Assembly: GCA_905160935.1 (NCBI GenBank)
Contig: CAJHZI010000518.1
Coordinates: 2,152,501 to 2,216,500 of the forward strand
Direction of reading: 5' to 3'
From: Enchytraeus crypticus
Lineage: Eukaryota; Annelida; Clitellata; Enchytraeida; Enchytraeidae
Length of the DNA: 64,000 nt
Part shown: piece by piece, positions 10,705-21,030 of the stretch
Numbering within the stretch: position 1 is the stretch's first letter
Layout: the number at the start of each line of letters is the position of its first letter
Translations under genes and position numbers: made by a program
Notes under the pieces: generated by a model
What the model saw: only the letters and a program-made list of their open reading frames with translations
Told to the model about the DNA's origin: nothing
The model's database searches: none

Positions 10705-10935
10705 AAGGCTGCCATTGATGAGTGCGGCTTCGAATTGGTACAACACTCACCATATTCTCCAGATTCGTCCCCGTCCGACTTCCATCTGTTAATTTCGATT
10801 TCAAAAGGAATAACTTCTTGGAAAGAAATTTGTCAGAGACGAAAATGTTATCCGTGCCATAGATGACTGGTTTGAGGGGCTTCATGAGTTTAATTGCTTT
10901 GACCGCTTTTCTCATTACTTATCGATCAACCCCAG
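10705..10935 (+). pseudogene. Mariner transposase, C-terminal part
   Basis: Continuation of the mariner gene broken at 6798. It reads KAAIDECGFELVQHSPYSPD then SPSDFHLL, containing the third catalytic Asp region (YSPDxxPSDF) of mariner. A frameshift follows, and the frame then gives ENVIRAIDDWFEGLHEF, the usual C-terminal end. It terminates in the right inverted repeat. Confidence 0.85.
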
Positions 10936-11056
10936 TAGAAAATACTTATATAATTATGGTAGTCATTTTACTTTATAATGTAGAGCATAAGACCAGGCCC
11001 AGCAAAGGTAGGACTGACTCCTCTGTTTCAATTCGTACATCCCTGTTTTGACTAGG

Positions 11057-11089
<33 letters not shown>

Positions 11090-11458
11090 GGTTTAACGTC
11101 CGTTTCCTCATCCAGGGATGATGTCAGGGACGTCCCCAACTGCACACATCACTACAGATCAATTCACGCAGACCAATCTGCAAAATAAATGTGCTGAGGA
11201 GAAATAAGGTCCTAAACGAAAGCCAGTCCGGTGATCAAAAAATGGTCAAGGTAGATTGATTATGTCTATGGTGGGAAAAGGTAAGTTTTAAGCTTGCTAG
11301 AGAATGTTGAAAGAGAAAAACAAGAGCGAAGATTAGCAGGTAAAGAGTTCCAGATTGTGGGCGCTGTGTAAGAAAATGAACGTCTGCCCAATGACGTGAG
11401 AATATTTGGAACTGAGAGAAGATTGGCATCGGTAGAGCGAAGTGTAGAATGGACAAGC
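11057..11458 (-). pseudogene. L2/CR1-like LINE 3' end, (ATT)n tail
   Basis: Minus-strand 3' end of an L2-like LINE. The last codons include APTIWNSLPANLRS and LKTYLFPP, a hallmark of the C-terminus of L2/CR1 ORF2. The 3' UTR carries GACGTCCCTGACATCATC..GGAAACGGACGTTAAACC and ends in (ATT)n on minus. It is 5'-truncated at the palindromic junction with the next copy. Confidence 0.8.
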
Positions 11459-12120
11459 TAATGCGCTTGTCCATTCTACAATTACTGTAACTCCCTGCTG
11501 AATGATCTCCCAAAGACCTCTCTAATTCGTCTCCAACACTTTCAAAATTCTCCTTCACGAGTCGTCTATAATGTAAAAATGCTCAAATCTCACACCTCTC
11601 CTCTTATTAAGAAGCTGCACTGGCTACCAGTACCCGAACGTATAAAATTCAAGATAGCTTCCTTGACCTTCAAAAGTTTAAATTATGGTAAACCATCCTA
11701 TCTATCTGATCTTTTGTCCATCTATCAACCCTCTCGTAGTCTTCGTTCCTCTAGTAAAAACCTTCTCACCGTACCAAATATTAAATCTGCCATGGGCAGA
11801 CGCTTCTTCATGTTTTCTGCTCCCACAATATGGAACTCTCTGCCACAAGACCTTCGATCTTGTAATTGTATTGGTACTTCCCTTGGCAAGCTAAAAACCC
11901 ATCTCTTTCCGCCATAGGTCTAAATTTTGACCCGCTTGCCTTGGATCTTGGACTTGCACTGTTCTGATCTCGCTTTCTCTTGTGGTCTCTGTGCACTCAG
12001 TCGTCATCGTGTGGTGCTTTGGAGCCTGTTGGTGTAGTGTCTGCAAGAGACGTCCCTGACATTGCCTTATAGCGAGGAACCGGACGTTAAATTCTTATTG
12101 ATTGATTATTGATTGATTGA
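11459..12120 (+). pseudogene. L2/CR1-like LINE 3' end, (ATTG)n tail
   Basis: Plus-strand 3' end with an open C-terminal segment from about 11465 to 11917: YCNSLLNDLPKTS, SPLIKKLHWLPVPERIKFK, then APTIWNSLPQDLRS and LKTHLFPP. This region follows the reverse transcriptase in L2/CR1 ORF2. The UTR ends GGAACCGGACGTTAAATTC and (ATTG)n. It differs from the neighbouring minus copy in tail motif, so it is a different subfamily. It is truncated upstream of the catalytic domain. Confidence 0.85.
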
Positions 12121-13755
12121 TTGAGTGTACGTGAGGGACGATAGGGAAAAAGAATTTCAGATAAGTAAGAAGGCTTGACAAATCGCAGAGCTTTGAAAGT
12201 TAATAGAGAGCTATATTATATTTTATGCGTTGATTAACAGGGAGCCAGTGAAGACTACAAAGTAGAGCAGGAGAGCGAAAGTGAAGTCGAGAGGACTTAC
12301 AACAACACGTGCAAGAGAATTTTGGACGTGCTGCAAACGATTGCGAGAAGAAGTAGGCAACCTATGTAATAATGAATTACAGTAGTCGAGCTTTGAAGGA
12401 ACTATAGAATTAGCAAGGATAGTGGCTGAATTTCTAGTAAGGGATAGACGTATTTGCCTAATCTGACGAATCTGAAAGAAAGACGCGCGACAAACAGAAG
12501 AGATATGGGATTTAAAGTCAAGGTTTTCATCAAATATTATTCCAAGGTTTTTGGCGGATCGAGAAGGTGAAAGAGCAAGATTCTGAAAATTAACAGAGTT
12601 ATTGGTAATTTTACTTCTTTGCAAAGGAGTGCCAATTAAAAGGTATTCAGTTTTGGAGGGATTAACAGCGAGACGGTTAGCACAAAACCAGGAATAAACC
12701 TTGTCTAGAATGGATGAGAGATGAGCCAGTTTCTGATCGGAATCATGATTAGAAAAGGAAATATATAGTTGTGTGTCGTCTGCATAAAAATGAAAATTTA
12801 TGGAGGACTGAGCAAGCAGGTAGCTAAGAAAAGTGATATATAAAGAGAAGAGCAATGGACCTAACACTGAACCTTGAGGAACACCGCGTAGGAGGGGTAG
12901 TTCAGAAGAGCGATTTTGACCAATAACAACCGATTGTGTGCGACTTGAGAGATATGATGTGAGAAGGGATAAAATCAGATATGCTAAAACAAGATTTAAG
13001 CCTCTTTATTAGGATGCCATGGTCAATAGTATTGAAGGCAGCAGAAAGATCTAGAGGAACCAAGGCAGAAACCTCTTTACAACTCATGGCCAAGCTAAGA
13101 TCATTATGTATACGAAGAAGAGCGGTTTCAGTAGAATGGAGTCTTCTATAGGCAGATTGATAATGTGAAAGAGAAGTGAAAGACTCAAGAGAGTGCATAT
13201 ACGGGTATAAATTACCTTTTCAAGAAGTTTAGAGATGAAGTTAAAATTGGAAATAGGACGGTAACTGGAAAGATCATCTTTTGGTAGAGAAGGCTTTTTT
13301 AGCAAGGAGATACAACTGCTTGTTTGAAGGAGGTCGGGAAGATACCTTCCGAGAGTGAGAGATTGATTAAGTAAGTAATAGGAGCAACTAAAACATCAAT
13401 ACAGGATTTCAGTAATCGTGTAGGAATAGCATCAAGGCAGAAAGATGAGTAGGTAGATCGAAGAATAAAATTGCGTATTTCTTCCGGTTTGGCTGGTTCA
13501 AAACTAGAAAGTAGTGGTGGGTTCAGACATATTTACAGAAATGAAGTTGTCGGTGTCAATGGAGTTGGAGGGTATAGAGCTACAGAGTTTGGCTATTTTG
13601 TCATCGAAAAAGTTGAGAAAAGAGGTAGCAAGAGAAGATGGTGAGGTGGTAGAGGGGAGTGACTTGGGAATGGTGCGATCAAGCAGAGAGTCAAGTGCTC
13701 CCCATAATTTCTTGGGACAATTTTGATTCTGCGAGATTAGAATTTGATAGTACAA
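12121..13755 (-). pseudogene. L2/CR1-like LINE ORF2 reverse transcriptase
   Basis: Minus-strand ORF2 body. In gene order: KKLWGALDSLLDR (about 13.7 kb), LSSYRPISNFNFISKLLEKV (13.25 kb), QSAYRRLHSTETALLRIHND and LDLSAAFNTIDHGIL (13.1 kb), GVPQGSVLGPLLFSLYI (12.88 kb), the catalytic FYADDTQLY (12.78 kb) and SKLDYCNSLLHRLP (12.4 kb). These are the successive motifs of a non-LTR reverse transcriptase that primes on nicked genomic DNA. The catalytic motif is intact, but at least two frameshifts divide it and both the endonuclease and the 3' end are missing. Confidence 0.88.
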
Positions 13756-13825
13756 GCTGATAGTTAATAATTATTTTTACTAATACTTTTTAATATTCCA
13801 TATGTTGCGCTTCGTCGTGTAAAGG

Positions 13826-13935
13826 GATATCTTCTTGGAAAGAAATTTGTCAGCGACGCAAATGTTATCCGTGCCATAGATGACTGGTTTGAGGGGCTTC
13901 ATCAGATTAATTGCTTTGACTGCTTTTAAAATTAT
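13826..13935 (+). pseudogene. Mariner transposase C-terminal fragment
   Basis: Nearly identical to 10813-10915 in the split mariner: TTCTTGGAAAGAAATTTGTC, then GACTGGTTTGAGGGGCTTCA. It abuts the left arm of the fold-back structure at 13941. Confidence 0.8.
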
Positions 13936-13940
13936 ATTTA

Positions 13941-15023
13941 TTCTAACGCAGTTACGTTAAGTAATTAGTTAATATTCATTTAGTGGAATTTGTTTTGGAT
14001 GCATTAATTGAGTAGATCAACGTATTGTATTTTCGTTGGTTGATATAGTATATGATTAGGCCTTGGCCTACAACTATTTTAGTTCTACGCGTTATAGGAT
14101 CGAATATAAACATCATAAACTAATTATATTCGATCCTATAACGCGTAGAACTAAAATAGTTGTAGGCCAAGGCCTAATCATATACTATATCAACCAACGA
14201 AAATACAATACGTTGATCTACTCAATTGCATCCAAAACACAAATTTCTTTCCAAGAAGTTATTTCTTTTGAAATCGAAATTAACAGATGGAAATCGGATG
14301 GGGACCAAAGAAAGTGTCGTCGAACCTTAATGAAATTTCAAATCATTTAATCAGAATGTGTGAGTTCTTAACTCATCGCGGAAAATAACGTATTTGAGTA
14401 AATGAGTTTCTAAAGTGGTCTTTGAAAGTTTTATAGTCGTTATAAATTTTAATTTCTTTAGCTTAAAGTTAGTGTAGCGGCTTTTGCATTCGGTTAGGGT
14501 TTCTAAATGTCGGTAATTTAATTTTTATAATAGTTTTAATACCAGATAAAGCATAGGTGATATCGGGGTGGGTCTTACCTTAGCAGGCTAAACACACGCA
14601 AAACAGACGTAAAATCCTTAAATGTACTGAACAATTTAAGGGATTAGCATCTGACTTCGTTAATCAAACAACACTAAACTCAAAGACGCCGACCCTTACG
14701 GATTTACTAACAGACTACTGTAGTTAATATTTAATTATTTTAATTTAAAATAAAACGCGAATCAAATATGTCAAATATTCAGTTCACGAAAATAAAGAAA
14801 TATCCGAATGTTTTATATCAACGAAAATTAATTAAATTTAAATTAACTGTCCTTGTAATATATTCGATCCTATAACGCGTAGAACTAAAACAATTGTAGG
14901 CCTAATCATATACTATATCAACCAACGAAAATATAATACGTTGATCTACTCAACTAATGCATCCAAAACACAAATTCCACTAAATGAATGTTAGCTAATT
15001 ACTTCCTCAGTAACTGCGTTAGA
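13941..15023. mobile_element. Fold-back element with long inverted repeats
   Basis: Long terminal inverted repeats of roughly 165 bp, 13941-14108 and 14862-15023, begin TTCTAACGCAGTTAC and are flanked by TA. A third, inverted copy of most of the arm sits inside at 14124-14236, making a palindrome with the left arm around a 15-base loop (14109-14123). No transposase of its own was found. TA flanks suggest Tc1/mariner-type mobilisation, by inference. Confidence 0.65.
14240..14312 (-). pseudogene. Mariner transposase fragment, inverted
   Basis: Reverse complement of the mariner segment at about 10780-10840 (SDFHLL region and TTCTTGGAAAGAAATT). Together with 13826-13935 it shows that mariner plus fold-back arm were duplicated in inverted orientation, with a deletion in this half. 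Confidence 0.7.
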
Positions 15024-15660
15024 ATATATATATATATACTTACACTTTGGAAACTCTTTCCTCTGATCATCTATTGATCCAACTCAACTTGGATCATCCA
15101 CTAATCTAATGATCATCCACCGCTGTTCTGTAACAGTCTACACTACTTGTTTAATTTTTTCTAATCCTTTTCCAATCCAAACTATCACGTGGAATTTAAT
15201 CTACTCCTTGCCTCCGTGACCTTCACCTTCCTCTTCTCAAAAACAAAAACTCTTCCTAGCTCCGCCCACTCTAGTGACGTCAAGGTAAGCATAAGCTTAA
15301 ATAACACCTAAACTTCTTAATAATAAAACTAATAAAATAAGTACAAATAATACTATATAACCTTCAATAAATATAAATAATATAATTAACCTTACTATAC
15401 AAAATATCAGGGCATAAATCCCTGACAGGTGATTATAGGCTATTGTGTCTCCTAGGCTCCGCATATGCCTAAAAATTAGTCAGTTGGTTTAGTCTACCAC
15501 CTGTTTCATTAATGGCAGTAGGCCCAATAAATAAATGCATTACAGTATTTCCCAGTTGAAGAGAGTAGCCTATTGCATTTAAGTGAACAGTTTCAGGCCG
15601 AAGAAATAAGAAATAAGTGGCCGAATAAAAGTAGCATTTGTCGTGATTTTCATGAATTTT
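15024..15660. other. Unassigned AT-rich sequence
   Basis: A short (TA)n follows the fold-back element. The rest has no frame or element I recognise. Confidence 0.35.
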
Positions 15661-15669
15661 TTAATACAA

Positions 15670-15963
15670 AAATCCGTAATTTCGAAGTGCACAAAAATAA
15701 GTGCAGTTAAAAATTGTGCACTAATTTAATAAATCACAAATTCTACATTATTTAGCTGCAATCTGGTGCATTTGCCAAACAATATCTGCACAAATGGCTC
15801 GAATAATCTCCAATAAAATTTGGACTGGTCGACATTTTCGTGCAAATTTTACTGCAAAACAGACATTTCGAAGTGCACAAAAATACGTGCAAATAAAACC
15901 TGTCGACAATTTAAATTGCACATAAATGCTACATTATCCAACTACAATCTGGTGTATTTGCTG
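15670..15963. repeat. Tandem duplication of about 190 bp
   Basis: ATTTCGAAGTGCACAAAAAT..GTGCA..CTACATTATTTAGCTGCAATCTGGTG at 15677-15778 recurs with changes at 15867-15963. The unit has short GTGCA and TGCAC motifs throughout. Confidence 0.55.
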
Positions 15964-16130
15964 GATGGGTGGATAGATGAATGGGTGAGTGGGTGAGTGG
16001 GTGAGTGGATGGGCTGATGGATGGATGGATGGCTGGCAGGCAGGCAGGCAGGCAGGCAGGCAGAGAAAGGTACGCAGATACCGATATACATGTAGATACA
16101 TACATGTAGATAGATAGATTAATTCATGCA
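15962..16130. repeat. Compound microsatellite
   Basis: (GGGT/GAGT)n, (GGAT)n, then (GGCA)n and (GATA)-like repeats in succession. Any open frame across it is low-complexity. Confidence 0.85.
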
Positions 16131-16189
16131 TTCATTTATTCACACATCCATTAACTATCTAATATATTAATTAACCTGCATCGTACTAC

Positions 16190-16640
16190 GCTCCTTCATG
16201 TTTTCTGCTCTGACTATATGGGACATCTGTCTGCCACAAGATCTTGGATTTTGGAATTGAATTGAATCACGTTTATTTCACTTCGGTAAGATGGTACACC
16301 AGAAATACATGGAGATAAATTGAAAAAGGACACAAGGGCCACGAAGGCAGTAACGTGTGCCCTTAATTGTTTAGGTACAATCTACCCTTACCATTTTTGA
16401 TCACTGGACTGGCTTTCGTTTAGGAACTTACTTCTCCTCAGCACATTTCTTTTGCAGATTGGTCTGGATGAACTGATCTGTATTGATGTGTGCTGTTGGG
16501 GACGTCCCTGACATCATCAATGAGGAAACGGACGTTAAACCTTTATTATTTATAATTATTATTACTTTCCTTGGCAGGCTAAAAACCCATCTCTTTCCAC
16601 AATATGTCTAAATTTTTACCCGCTGTCTTGGATCCCCAGG
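16190..16640 (+). pseudogene. L2-like 3' fragment interrupted by an L2 tail
   Basis: TTCATGTTTTCTGCTCTGAC and GGGACATCTGTCTGCCACAA (16195-16255) and CCTTGGCAGGCTAAAAACCC (16570-16600) are two halves of one L2 C-terminal end, compared with 11805-11910. Between them, about 16256-16563, lies a second L2-like 3' end with GACGTCCCTGACATCATC, GGACGTTAAACC and (ATT)n. Confidence 0.65.
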
Positions 16641-18221
16641 CCTGTGCGCCCCTTTAATGGGAGGGGGTGGTAAGATTCTCACGGCCAGTCGGCAGCTCGG
16701 GTGACTCACAGATATACCAATGGGACATTCATGCGTTAAAAGGATAAACATGGGCACATGGAATGTGAGGACTACTGGTTAAAGGGGAAAGTTAGAGAAT
16801 GTAAAGAGGGAAATCGATAAAGGGAAAATAAATGTCCTACGGATGAGTGAAGTGAGGTAGTTGGGTACTGGAGATTTTGTTAGTTATGGGTACAGGATCA
16901 TATACTCCGAAGGAGAAAAAAGGGAGAAGGGTGTGGCGATAATAAGGGATGGGAATTTAAGTGATCGAGTAACAAAGGTTCTTCAGTGCAGTGACAGACT
17001 GATGTTAGTGAGGATCAAAGCGGATCCAGTAGACTTGGTGCTTATCCAAGTATACATGCCTACATCAGCCTCAGAGGATGAGGAAATTGAAGCAATATAT
17101 GAAAAATAGAAGGAATAATTAAAGAAAAAAAGCCACAAAGTGAAAGTTATGGGGGATTGGAATGCAGTGGTGGGTGAAGGAAGATAATTAAATTAAATTG
17201 GAAAATATGAGCTATGAAAAAGAAATGAGAGGACAGAAATTGGTTGATTTCTGCAATAGATTGAGATTTGGTATTGAAAAACACTTGGTTCAATCATGAG
17301 AAGAGAAGGCGCTACACATGAAAGAAACCAGGAAGCACCGGAAACGAGGTAAGATACCCGATAGACCATATTCTGATGCAGCAACGGTACAGGAATAGTG
17401 TAAAGAATTCAAGGGCTTATCCAGGAGCCGATGTTAAATCAGACCATAACCTAGTAATGGCAAAAGTAGGGCTTCAGCTGAAGAAAATACTTAAGAAGAA
17501 AAGCAGTAAGAGATGGAATTTGAACGGATTGTGAAGAAGGGAAAATCAACCAGAATAGATGATATCCAGCAGAATTCTTTCAAATGTTCGAAGGAGAAAC
17601 ACTCAATAAGTTAATGAGTATATCTATGAAAGTGTACAATACAGGTATATGGCCAGACGACTTTACCAAGTCAGTGATGATCCCAATTACTACAAAAGCC
17701 AGTGCTGTGGAGTGTTCGGATTGCAGAACAATAGATTTAATACCTCACGCATCGAAGATCTTATTAAAGATTATAAATAGCCGCATTCAGTCGAAAGCAT
17801 TAGTCTTTGAGGCAAACATATGACTACTGCAGGATCATAATGATTTCATAATGATATGATACCGAGCAGGACACAATTTGATTTTAGGAAATGATGCGAA
17901 GCAATAGGGGTAATGCGGGTTCTCTGCGAAAATGCCTAGAATATGGAAATGAATTCTTTGTGGTCTTTGAGAGAGCCTTTGAGAGGATTTATTGGATAAC
18001 GATGATGAATATCTTTAAAAGAATTGGAATTGCCTAGAGAGATAAAAGATTAATTATAAACGTGTACATGAAACAAAGAGCAGTAATCAAAAATCCATCA
18101 AGAATATTAATAAGAAGATGATATAGGACGTGGAGTAAGTAAATGCTACAACAAGGTTGCAGCATTTCGCCGCTACTGTTTAACATTCACGCAACATTTA
18201 GGCAACATTTACGCTGAGGCA

Positions 18222-18285
18222 ATAATAATAATAAAGGTTTAACGTCCGTTTCCTTATCCAGGGATGATGTCAGGGACCATACATT
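18222..18285 (-). repeat. L2-like 3' tail inside RTE
   Basis: (AAT)n then AAAGGTTTAACGTCCGTTTC and CAGGGATGATGTCAGGGA, identical in type to the L2 end at 11057. It is followed by a doubled GACCATACATTCTTATG. It sits where the RTE reads GAGGCAA / ATGATGGAAG. Confidence 0.65.
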
Positions 18286-18601
18286 CTTATGATGGGACCA
18301 TACATTCTTATCCAATGATGGAAGAAGTAATGGAAGACATGGAAGAAGGAATAAAAGTAGTAGGAAAATTATTACACGTTGTACGATTTGCAGATGACCA
18401 AGGAATGGTAGCGGGCAGCGAGACTGGACTGCAGAAGATAATGGATGGGCTGAGTGACACGCTATTGAGATATTGCATGAAGAATAATATTAAAAAGACC
18501 AAAGTGATGAGAGTGTCCCATAATAAAGATGAAGTTAATATCACAATAAATGGTACGAAATTGGAACAGGTCAGGAGTTTCAAATACTACACGTATAACC
18601 A

Positions 18602-18690
18602 GGTATACTATATTATAGTATAATATATACTATAGTAATATGTAATATATACTATAATATGTAATATATACTATAGTATAACAAGGTCAT
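18602..18690 (+). repeat. Short AT tandem repeat in RTE
   Basis: Repeats of ATATACTATAGTAATATGTA-like units break the RTE reading just after LEQVRSFKY; the RTE text resumes with GGTCATACC. Confidence 0.6.
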
Positions 18691-18842
18691 ACCACACGTA
18701 TAACCGATGACGGGAAATATGAGACTGAAATATGCAGTAGGATATCACAAGCAAAAGTGGCCTTCGATAATAGGAAAGGACTTTTAACAAAAAGTCTGAA
18801 GAAAGAGACAAAGATAAAGATAGTGAAAACCTTGGTTTGTAC

Positions 18843-20070
18843 TAGAGATGGGAATTTTATGAATTTTCAGAGTTCGGGTTCGGTTCGGTTCGTTGAAAAT
18901 GAAAGTTCGGTTCGGTTTGGGTTGGGTTAGGAGTTGACAATTTGAGAGTTCCGTTCGGTTCGGTTCGTTGAAAATGAAAGTTCGGTTCGGGTTCAGTTCC
19001 AACAAGGGTTCGGGTTCGGTTCGGGTTCGGCTTGCTTTCCAACTCGCAAGAGTTCGATTCCAGTTCGAAATGGTTTGGTTTGGATAATGTTGCAATTGTT
19101 TAACTTTACATATAATAATTATGATTATGGCAAACATGTTTAAAATGGTTTATGGTAAATATGCTTAAAAATTAATTAAGCCATAATAGCTGCGACATTT
19201 TTTCACCTGGGTAAAAATATGACAGTGAAAAAAGGAGAGAAGTGGTATTTATTTCTGTACATTTCTTAAAATATTGCTAGTTGACCAACAAATATTCATA
19301 ATATAGATATTTAGCTTTATTATTGTATCTGAAATGGTTTCCTTGATTTTAACGAGCAATGCTAACATAATGCTAATATAATGCTTCATCATTTTTTAAA
19401 TTTTGATTGTCACTATAGGCCTATAAATATATAAATATATAAATAGATACGTTTATAATTAAGTGGAAATGTCTTGGCTAAAATTTGATCAATATTTCAG
19501 AGACAAAGTGCAATTTAGTAACATAAAAATGTCAAATAAATATGATTTAGTAAACACGTGTAATTCCATAGAAAAATGATCATAATATACATCGCTTGTT
19601 ATCAACTGACCAGTAATAAGCTTCATAACTTACCTTAGGGTTTCAAATTTTAAACTCTCAGATCAATTATGAAGTTGCGAAAATAGCATTGAAATTATTG
19701 CATTGCTATGGTGCAAAATTATTTACTTCAGATAGCCTTAACACATATAGAATGTCATAAATGCAAAAACTAAAACATATATTTGCATTGTTCGTACTAT
19801 CTATATTTAATGTCAGGCTGGTGAAGAAGAGAGGAACTCCAAAGAGTTTGGTTCAGTTCGGTTTGGACGAAGTCTGGGTTCGGTTCGGGTTCGGCCAGAG
19901 TCTGGGTTCGGGTTCAGTTCGGTTCGGCCAGAGTCTGGGTTCAGGTTCGGTTCGGTTCGGCCAGAGTCTGGGTTCGGTTCGGGTTCGGTCAGAGTCTGGG
20001 TTCGAGTTCGGTTCGGTCAAAATTCTAGATTTTAGGGTTCGGTTCAGGTTCGGTTCGATTCCCATCTCTA
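18843..20070 (+). mobile_element. Complete nonautonomous hAT, GGTTCGG arrays
   Basis: A 1228-bp element starting TAGAGATGGGAATTTT and ending AATCGAA-type complement ..GATTCCCATCTCTA. It is flanked by exact 8-bp target duplications, GTTTGTAC at 18835-18842 and 20071-20078, inside an RTE gene whose unbroken form at 63284 reads GGTTTGGACCACGC. The terminus fits the hAT pattern (YARNG) and the duplication length fits hAT. Next to both termini are arrays of GGTTCGG variants in the same orientation. The roughly 750-bp interior is AT-rich and has no transposase. Frames across the arrays (rich in Asn, Arg, Thr, Glu, Pro) are artefacts of the repeat. Confidence 0.9.
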
Positions 20071-20212
20071 GTTTGTACCACGCTATTGTATGGATGTAAA
20101 ACATGGACCTTAAGGAAGGAATATATTAGAAAACTATAGGCAATTGAAAGATTTGCTGGACTCAAAAGGTTACAAATGAGGAAGTTCTGGAGAGAGAGTT
20201 GGTACAGGTAAA

Positions 20213-20325
20213 AGCTGGTAAAGCTAAGGTTAACGTCAGTTTCCTCACTCGAAAGCGATGTCAGTGACGGGCGAGCCCAGGATTTGAACACCCCGCACAT
20301 CCGAGGTCGAGTATCCAACTTCACG
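20213..20325 (-). repeat. tRNA-derived SINE
   Basis: Minus copy with body GTTAACGTCAGTTTCCTCAC and the B-box complement GGATTTGAAC. It is inserted in the C-terminal part of the RTE between GGTACAG and GAAAGTTGATA. The head is truncated. Confidence 0.75.
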
Positions 20326-20597
20326 CTAGAAAGTTATACATAGAAAGTTGATAGTAAGGTAAAGGTAGAAAGTTGATAAATGTATTAAGAAATACGAGAA
20401 GAGTTGAACAGGACACATTTTATGGGAGGAAAGTTTATTGAAAGAGGTCATAGAAGGTAGCATGGATGGAAAAAGATGCAGAGGCATCCCGAGAGTAGGT
20501 ATGGTAGATTATTTAACGACTCACTCATATGAAGACATGAAGAAGAAAGCGGAAGATAGAGAAGAGTGGCGGCGTTATATACCATGGACCTGCCAGT

Positions 20598-20735
20598 AGC
20601 AGGTCCATAGTACATATTTGTATCCTGTCCAACTCTTCTCCCTATTTTTTAATACATTTATCAACTTTCTATCTGTAGCAACTCTCTCCAGAACTTCCTC
20701 ATTTGTAACCTTTTGAGTCCAGCTAAACCATACAC
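20598..20735 (-). pseudogene. RTE 3' fragment, tail-to-tail with previous copy
   Basis: Reverse-oriented piece of the RTE C-terminal region (SWTQKVTNEEVLERV, KLINVLKNREKSWTGY). It joins the preceding plus copy at the palindrome GACCTGCCAGTAGCAGGTCC, so two RTE 3' ends face each other. Confidence 0.8.
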
Positions 20736-20741
20736 TAAGAG

Positions 20742-20885
20742 AAAGTCTTGGATCTTGAACTTGCACTGTTTTGATCTCGCTTTTTCTTGCGGTCTCTGTG
20801 TACTCATTCGTCATCGTGTGGTGCCTTTTGATCCATTTATGGCGAGGAACCGGACGTTAAAGTCTCATTTATTGATTGATTACAT
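20742..20885 (+). repeat. L2-like 3' UTR fragment
   Basis: TCTTGGATCTTGAACTTGCAC..GGCGAGGAACCGGACGTTAAA..ATTGATTGATT, as in 11943-12120 with (ATTG)n tail. Confidence 0.75.
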
Positions 20886-20931
20886 TACACCATATTAATA
20901 TATAACTTACATTACTTGATTCGTAATCTAT

Positions 20932-21030
20932 CGAATAAATCCCAGTTTAAACTGGGTCGCGATACAAATGGACTCTCAAATCCTCTCTGCCCTACACCAC
21001 ACCCCCAGCCAATCCCCTAAATTATTTCAA
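20932..21030 (-). repeat. 3' tail of the second RTE-like family
   Basis: AATCCCAGTTTAAACTGGGT..GATACAAATGGAC..CCAGCCAATCCCCTA, as at 4440 and 21820. Confidence 0.6.

Larger units (their letters stand above)
5833..10935 (+). mobile_element. Mariner element with both ends
   Basis: Left terminus CGAGGGTTGATCAATAGG and right terminus ending GATCAACCCCAG are inverted repeats, each flanked by TA (5831-5832 and 10936-10937), as expected for Tc1/mariner. The transposase gene between them is split by a gypsy element occupying 6799-10704. Without that insertion the mariner would be about 1.2 kb. Confidence 0.8.
16640..20609 (+). pseudogene. RTE/BovB-like LINE with endonuclease
   Basis: The longest RTE copy by span. 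The endonuclease begins with INMGTWNVRTT near 16748, continues as GYRIIYSEGEKREKGVAII (16890) and DWNAVVGEG (17156), the expected AP-endonuclease order. The reverse transcriptase follows: ECSDCRTIDLIPHASKI (17705), a damaged region at 17.9-18.2 kb, and RFADDQGMVAGS (18387) with an intact DD. The C-terminal part is cut by a hAT at 18843 and resumes at 20079 (TLLYGCK.WTLRKE), then a SINE intervenes at 20213. It ends in the shared tail CCATGGACCTGCCAG near 20600. Many frameshifts make it inactive. Confidence 0.85.

Noticed and set aside
13504..13726. Plus-strand ORF near 13.5 kb
   Set aside because: Antisense of the L2-like ORF2 N-terminal region.
15934..16131. Open frame over the compound microsatellite
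   Set aside because: Repeat-encoded Pro/His/Thr/Ser peptide with no domain.
18857..20104. Open frames rich in Asn-Arg-Thr-Glu-Pro across the GGTTCGG arrays
   Set aside because: They are translations of the short repeat in whichever frame lacks stops; similar frames appear in every copy and on both strands.
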